A program made the position numbers and the translations under genes. A stretch of 64,000 nt of DNA from Gonium pectorale (taxonomy: Eukaryota > Chlorophyta > Chlorophyceae > Chlamydomonadales > Volvocaceae), in assembly GCA_001584585.1 (NCBI GenBank), contig LSYV01000083.1, positions 106,151 to 170,150 on the forward strand, written 5' to 3'. The notes beneath the pieces are model-generated. The model saw nothing but the letters and a program-made list of their open reading frames with translations. It searched no databases and had not been told where the DNA came from. The first letter of the stretch is position 1, and each line of letters begins with the position of its first letter. This document shows, one piece after another, positions 57,601 through 64,000 of the stretch.

Positions 57601-60600
57601 TCTCCGCCGGAGGCTCAGAGAACGACGAAGGTGGCCTGAACCGCACCTCTCGCCGCAGCAGTGGCAGCCCCTCCAGTACCGGCTATGCCAACGTAGGCCC
57701 AGAAGAGCAGAAGTCGGGCGGTGGGGTCTCGGATGAGGACATGGCAGACCTGGAGGACCTGCTGAGGGACCGGGCCATCATTCAGCCGCGCTACCCCACC
57801 GACGCCAAGCGCAATGTTCATGTACACGACGAGGACGACGGGCTTGATGACGGCGTGCCGAGCCGCACGGTGCATGTGCCAAAGTTCGGCCGCCGCAGCG
57901 GCGGTGGCGGCAGCAGCGGTGGCGGCAGCCGGGAGCCACAGTCGCATCATCGGCGCTCCACTGACGCTGTGGATCTGGAGGTTCTGTCAGCGCCAGGCGA
58001 GAGCGCTCCGCAACCTCCGGCACGGAGCCTGCTTGCAATGCGGAAGGTGAGGGGATATCGGCTGTTAAGTTGGACATGCTTCTTTAGGGAGTTGGGCTTT
58101 ATGAGTATGCTACGGTTTGGCTGGGTTAGCATTGCCGTTAGCCGGCACGTGATGCGCCCGCAATTCTTTTACGTCATCTAATCTCTGCCTTACAATTTAT
58201 CGTGCCATTTGCATCCTTCCGCGCGCAGTCGGACGATGGGAACCTGCCCCTGCCCGTCGCCTCGAACAGCCCTCGTAGCATGAGCAGTGGCAGTAGCAGC
58301 GATAGCCTTCGGACCAGCAGCAGCGCCCAGAGCGTGGCTGACGAACGACTGGTGGACGAGCTTGAGGTAGGCTAGTGCTGCTGCTGAACGCTCCGCATCT
58401 CTACATGTACCAACTGCAGATGCCAGCTCTACGGCCCTGTTGGTGGCCACAGTGCCTTACAACGGATTAGAAGCTTGTATGGTGCTATCTGTGCTCAATC
58501 GTTCTTCCTGTGAACTCTGCGACAACATGCTCATCCTGCAAGCCTGTTGCCCCGCTACTGCGCAGGCCCTCCGCGAGGAACTCGGCCAGAAGACAACCCT
58601 GGTCGCCGGTCTGCGGGGCGAGCTCCGGAAGTACACGGAGCTGGCGGTGCGGCTGGAGCACCAACTCGGGGAGCTGCGCGGCCAAGGAGGCGCTGCCAAT
58701 GCCAAGGGGCGCAGCCGCAGCCAGCTGGAGAACGGCGTGCAGACCAGTTTCAGCTCCCTCTTTCCCGGTGGCGATCACGATTCTGGGAGCCCCAGGGCTT
58801 CGTCTCCGTTGGGCCTGGCACCGCGGCCGGAGTCCCCTGGCGGGGGAATAGATTCGGTCGGGCCGGCGAACACCCCGCCGAGCACACCACCCTCGGCGCC
58901 ATCAGGCTCGGCCCGGGACGGTGTCATGCACACGCCGCCGCCGCACCCGCAGGCGCAGGGCCTGGACAGCACGGCGCGGCTGCCGCTGTATCGGGACGTC
59001 CTGGCGCAGGCACAGATGCAGATCGCGCGCTCGGGCGGCCCCGCACCGCCGGACCTTCGGGACGCGCAAGAGCTTCTTCAGGGCAAGGAGGTGCTGGACG
59101 CAGGCACGGAGAAGGTAACACGGGTCCTAGCGACTGCAAAAGACCCGGGACGGGTGCGGCTTGGATCATGCTGCCAACCCGGTAAAGCAACTGCACATCG
59201 AGTTTATGCCTGCGCCTCTCCGCTTGCTTAACGCTCTTGTGCCGAAGCCCACAACTGAAGAAAACCTTACAAGTCTGAGAGTTGATCTAAACCTCCTCCT
59301 TAGGTTTTGGGTCGGATGCCCTTCCAGCGTAGTACGCCTTATCAACATTTCCTACACCCTCTGACCTCGTGCAGGTGATGCTGATCAAGCTGCAGAAACT
59401 GGTCGCCTGGGGCTGTGAGGCCGCCTGGAAGGCCTCCTCCGCCCAGCAGCACGCGCGCTTCATGGAGCAGCAGGTTGCGCACGCGCGCGCTGCCTGGGAG
59501 GCCGAGCGGGCGGAGCTCAATCACGCGCTGGAGCTCGCGCGCTCTGCCTCACCGCCAGGCTCAGTGGCGGGCGGGTCCAGCTTCTCCGAGACGAGCGCCA
59601 GTGGGGGGGCGGGCGGCGAGCACCTCAGCGCGGACAGCGAGGGGCTGCGTCGGCAGCTGGAGGCGTCCCAGGAGGAGGCCGCCGCGGCACGCGCGCAAGT
59701 GTCGGACCTGGAGTCTGTGGTCGCTTCGCTAAGCGCAGACGTGCGCAAGCTCCGCGGCGAGCTCCGGCGCAGCAGGGATGGCTCCTCGGACTCGTCAGGG
59801 CACTCATCGGTTGCCGCCGGTGGCGGCAGTGGCGCTGCTGCCGCCTCCCACGCGGACAGCCTGGCCTGGGCCATGGAGCGCCAGATGCTGCTCAAGACAA
59901 TTACCTCGCTTCAGCAGGAGTTGGAGGAGAGCCAGGCCGCGGCTGAAGCCGTCGCCGCCGCCACTGCGGTGGCTTCACCGCATGCCAGCAGCGGGGCTGC
60001 CACTCGCGGGCTCGGGACCGAGGATGAGGACGTGAAGAAGGCCGCCCTCTATGACGCGATGCTGGAGCGCGTGGAGCAGCTGCGCGGCGAGCGCGAGGCT
60101 GCGCTCGGGGAGGCCGCGGCGTTGCGTAAGCAGCTGGAGGCAGCGCTGGCGGCGGCAGCAGAGGAGCGCGCGGACCTGCACGCGCGGCTTGACGCCGCGG
60201 GCGCGGCGCGGGACGCGGCACACGCGCGGCACCGCGCGGAGCTCGAGCAGCTGGAGTCCGAGCTGGCGGCTGCACGGAGGGCACTGCTGGAACGGGGCGC
60301 CGAAATGGCGTCTGATCTGGCGGAGCGGGAGGCTGCGCACGCTGCCTTGCTCACGAAGGTGTCGGAACTTGAGCGCACACTCGAGGCGCGCACCGCGGAG
60401 GCCAATGTGGTGGCCGAGAGCCATCGCGAGCTTGCCGCCCTGCTGGCGGAACAGCTCGCGGCGGGCGCCGTACAGGACGCCGAGCTGCGGGAGCTGCGCC
60501 AGCGGCTGGCGGACACGGAAGCCAGGCTGGCTGAGTCCGAGGTGCGTCGACAGGGCTCAGTATATAGCTGGGCGTCTAACTGCGCGAAGTCTTGCGCCTG

Positions 60601-63600
60601 CGCCTGCGGCGTACTTCGGTTTACCAGGAATTCCTGGTAGTGGCTGAGAAAGGCCCCTATATCTATGCTGCCATTGTCTTGAGCGCAGGTATCAGCCAAG
60701 GGGGACACGGAGGCTGAGCTGCATGAAGTCCGCATGCAGTTGGCTTCAGCACGCCAGGTGGCCCTCGACGCTGAGGTGGGTGTCAGCGGGTAGCCCTGGC
60801 GCACGCTCATGTATGCACTATCTGCTGGCGTCGCATTTGCACTGCTTTGCTCTTTGCCAGCGCATCTCTACGGCAGCTGCTCCCGACTCCACGTGGCATG
60901 CGCGGAGACAGCTTCTTGAATTCGCAGCATATTGACGGTTACGTGTTATTCAGGTTGCTTCAGGTGTTCAAAGCATGTGCGCCCTCCCGCCATCTTTCCA
61001 TGCCCCGTACACGCTGTGGATGTTTTAGGCAGCTGTAGCTGCCACCCGCAAGATGCTCCAAGAGCAACAGGAGATTCAGCAACAGCACCAGCTGCAGAGG
61101 TCTATTGACGCGGAGGCGCGGGAGCTAGAGCTGCAGAGGTGCCTGGAGGACATTTCGGCCTCAAGCAAGGAAGCTCAGGAGGTACGGACGTCCGGTAGTT
61201 CACCGCAGGCAGTGGTCGCATGGCTATGCATGCAATCAGCGATCGGGATTTGATATGCGTTTGCGCGTCCCCTGCCTGCCCTGCGCTGCCTGGCACGAGT
61301 CTGCTCCCAAGTACTGCATGGCTCCCCCGGTTTGGTAGGCCTTGGCGTCTGAGGTTGATGGGCTCCAGTACAAGCTTGAAGCGAAGACTAAGGAGCTACT
61401 GCAGGCGCAGTCACAACTGGCCGACGTACAGGCCGCCATCACCCCTCTGCAAGCGGAGGCTGCGGCGCTGCAGGCGCAGGTCTCCGAGTTGCAGGCGCTT
61501 TTGGCGGGCACGCAGAGCGACAAGGCAGGCGCCGAGGTCAGGGCCGCCGAGTCGAGGGCCGAGGCCACCGCGGCAGCTGCACGTGCCGCGGCGGCGAGCG
61601 CAGCTCTGGCGGCGGTGCAGGCGGAGCTGGAGGAGGCTCGTGAGCAGCTGCAAGCCTACAAGCGCCAGGCCGCGAGCCGCGAGGACGAGATCTTGCAGGC
61701 GCACGAGGACACAGCCACTATACGAGCTCGCTCCGAGGCGGCCTCGGCCGCGCTGGAGGCATCACGCGGTGAGGTGATGGAGCTGCGCTCCCACGCGGAG
61801 GTCCTGCGGGCTGAGGCGCGGGAGCTGCGCGCAGCGTTGTCTGCCGCTGAGGGCGCCAGGGACCGTCTGCAGGCCTCCTGCGAGCAGCTAGAGGGAGAGC
61901 TGGAGGCCCAGAGGTCACTGGCTGGTCTGCGCGGCGAGCGGATTGCCGAGCTAAATGCGGCGCTGTTGGAAATGGAGGAGCGCTACAACTGCGCCCAGGC
62001 AGCGGCGGACACGGCGGCGGAGGCGGCGGGCGCTGCGGTGGAGGCAGCGGCGGAGGCGAAGGCCGCCCTGGCCGAGGCGCAAGCGGCGCAGCAGGCAGCG
62101 CAGGAGGCGCTGCAGGAGCAGGTGGCAGAGCTGCAGCGCCAGCTGACGGAGGCGGCCGAGCAGCGTGAGGGCGTTGAGCGCCGGGAGGCCGACCTGAGGC
62201 GGCGCCTGGCAGACGCCATGGAGGAGCATGAACGCGCAGAGCAGCAGCTGACACACATGGAGGTGCAGCTGGAGGCAGCGAAATGCACGGCCGAAGAGCT
62301 GCGCGGCGAGGAGGCGGTGCGGCTGGAGAGCCTCGCGTTGCTCAAGGAGCGGCTCCAGGAGGCGCTGGCAGAGCGCGGGGAGCTGCGAGAGGCGGTGGCC
62401 GCACTGCGGCAGCAGCTAGATGCGGCCGCGCGCGCCGAGGCAGCCAGGTCGCTGACCCCGAAGCAGACATCTACGTCAGGACTGCTGTCGTCGAGCAGCT
62501 CCGGCGAGCTGCGTGGTTTGCGCGACGAGAAGGCGAGGCTGCAGGCCGACATGACGCGCCTCCAGGTTGAGCTCGGCCGCGTAAAGGCGGCCGCCGCTGA
62601 CGCGGCTGAGGGCGCTGCTCAGCGGTCGGAGCAGCTACAGCAGGAGCTCGAGGGGCTTGGCCAGCAGAGCACGGCCACGGCCGCAACGGCCGCCGCGCTG
62701 GCGGAGGCGGAGTCACGGGTGGAGGCCCTGCAACAGCAGCTGCATGTGGCGCGTAGTGAGCTGCAGACGGTTGCGGTGGAGCTGTCGATGAAAGGAGAGC
62801 TGCTGGCGGCAAAGGACAGGTCTCTGGCGACCCTCCAGGTTGGTTTGCTGACTGGCCGGTTCATTAGTGCTCAACCTCCGTATCTTGCGGCGGCCTCGTT
62901 AGGCGGCCTAGTGTCCAGTGGAAGTGGCCAGTGCGGCAGGAATATGCATACTGAAGAGTTCTCAAGTAACTTGTCTCTGTTCTGGCATACTTGATTGGCG
63001 CTCGGCTGACCCGACATGTGGCCACAGGAGACGGTGGACGCGCTGAAGGTGGCGCTTCAAGCCACACAGCACGCCGGCACTGGGGCGATTACTCCGAGCG
63101 CTGCGGGTGCGATGGACGAGCGCGTCAATGATGCGGCGGAGCTGCACCTGCAACAGTACCGGGCTACGGTGGCTGCGCTGCAGTGTAAATTCGCGGACAG
63201 CGAGCTTACCATCAGGCGCCTAGAGCAGCAGGTGCGGGAGGGGGCCCTTCGGTAGCCCCGAGCGTAGCTCAGAGCTGCGCTTTCCTTCCCGTTGTTCAGT
63301 GGCAGGCCTATTCGTTGTCGACATGATAAGCGCATGCAGGCCCACAATGAAGCTCGGGCATGTGCGCATGTCGTGACGCCCCCGCAGGTTACTTTGCTGG
63401 AGAAGCGGCTAGCCGCCAGCAGTGGCGGCGCGCGGGCCTCGGGCGAGGTGGCAGCCGATGGGCAGAGGCCGCGCCAGCTGCACGAACTGGACGGGCTGCT
63501 GGCGGACCTCCGGCTGCAGCTCACAGCCAAAGACCAGGAGGTGCGCCTCCATAGCGAATGTACGCATGTGCACACGCACCCGAGGGCAGTACAGACATGC

Positions 63601-64000
63601 GATGCGCTGCACATCAGCGAGATGGAGACGGCAGTAGGCTTGTGTTAACACGCCCGCACCTGGCCGTTCCTGCTCCGTGTGCGTAGGTCGCTCGCCTGCT
63701 CGACGAACTGGACGCGGCTCGGAGACGCAGCGTGGGCCGCAACGGCTCCACCTCGCCCACGCCCGGACCAGGCTCTGGAAGCGGCGCGGCCATCAGCGCC
63801 GGCGTCGTGAGTATGGCGACTGTCAGCGAGCTGCAGTCGCAGAACATGCAGCTACGGTCCCTGAGCGAAGACCTCAACGCCCGCTACCAGAGCAAAAAAG
63901 AGACTGTGAGGAGGCTGCGGGCCCAGCTGGTGGCGGAGCAGCAGCGGCATACCGAGGAGGGCGCGCGGGACATGAAGCGCCTGGATGCTGCCTACCAGCG
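54613..64000 (+). CDS. Giant acidic and coiled-coil protein, 3' end outside window
   Basis: Exons 54613-55033, 55243-58046, 58229-58366, 58566-59114, 59375-60541, 60689-60775, 61029-61181, 61339-62838, 63028-63231, 63388-63540 and 63687 onward all join in phase, giving about 2,496 residues before the window ends. The first 1,100 residues are acidic, Gly/Ser/Pro rich and probably disordered, with clusters such as SSSEDEEPEP and VEDVDDEDEED. From about residue 1,190 the protein is a long coiled coil rich in Ala, Glu, Gln, Leu and Arg (for example LREELGQKTTLVAGLRGELRK, and most of the 500-codon exon 61339-62838). No motor, kinase, GRIP or membrane segment was seen in the part present. A scaffold or tether role is inference. 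Introns are mostly phase 0. Confidence 0.8.

Overview
The window is nuclear DNA of a GC-rich, plastid-bearing eukaryote, most likely a green alga. Nearly every gene is split by many short GT-AG introns (a few look like GC-AG). One gene is a homogentisate solanesyltransferase of the plastoquinone pathway, and an intron-rich isocitrate lyase, a centrin and a CCDC6-type protein are also present. I assembled the gene models by hand: codon phase was carried across every junction, and a model was trusted only when phase and family similarity agreed. Species cannot be named from the sequence.

Layout. 1-1062 (-): 5' part of a DUF1749 alpha/beta hydrolase that runs off the left edge. 1196-7078 (-): an 11-exon, about 1038-residue coiled-coil protein. 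8556-11087 (-): GET4, divergent from 11430-14652 (+), a CCDC6-like coiled-coil protein. 15697-20224 (-): a 10-exon protein of about 1160 residues with two membrane segments, family not recognised. 20225-23921: gene-poor, with foldback repeats. 23922-27452 (-): isocitrate lyase. 30204-33587 (-): TMEM45/DUF716 membrane protein. 33588-36216: gene-poor, with a second foldback repeat. 36217-38432 (-): HST. 38943-49803 (-): a very long CCAR1/EMB1579-like nuclear protein with a YG-rich low-complexity N-terminus (one assembly gap inside). 50009-52342 (+): a leucine-rich helical protein, possibly mTERF-like and organellar. 52657-54021 (-): a divergent centrin. 54613-64000 (+): an acidic, disordered and coiled-coil giant protein that runs off the right edge.

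The genes do not form a pathway cluster. They are ordinary housekeeping or lineage genes: glyoxylate cycle (ICL), plastoquinone synthesis (HST), tail-anchored protein insertion (GET4), transcription/splicing-type nuclear scaffold (CCAR-like) and cytoskeleton/centrosome-type proteins (centrin, several coiled coils). Several neighbours are head to head across short spacers (GET4/CCDC6-like, CCAR-like/50009 gene, centrin/giant coiled coil), suggesting shared promoter regions. I found no rRNA, tRNA, CRISPR array or intact transposase. The most unusual items are a foldback repeat family, the exon/repeat correspondence of the CCDC6-like gene, the domain architecture of the CCAR-like protein, the degenerate centrin and three large proteins I could not assign.
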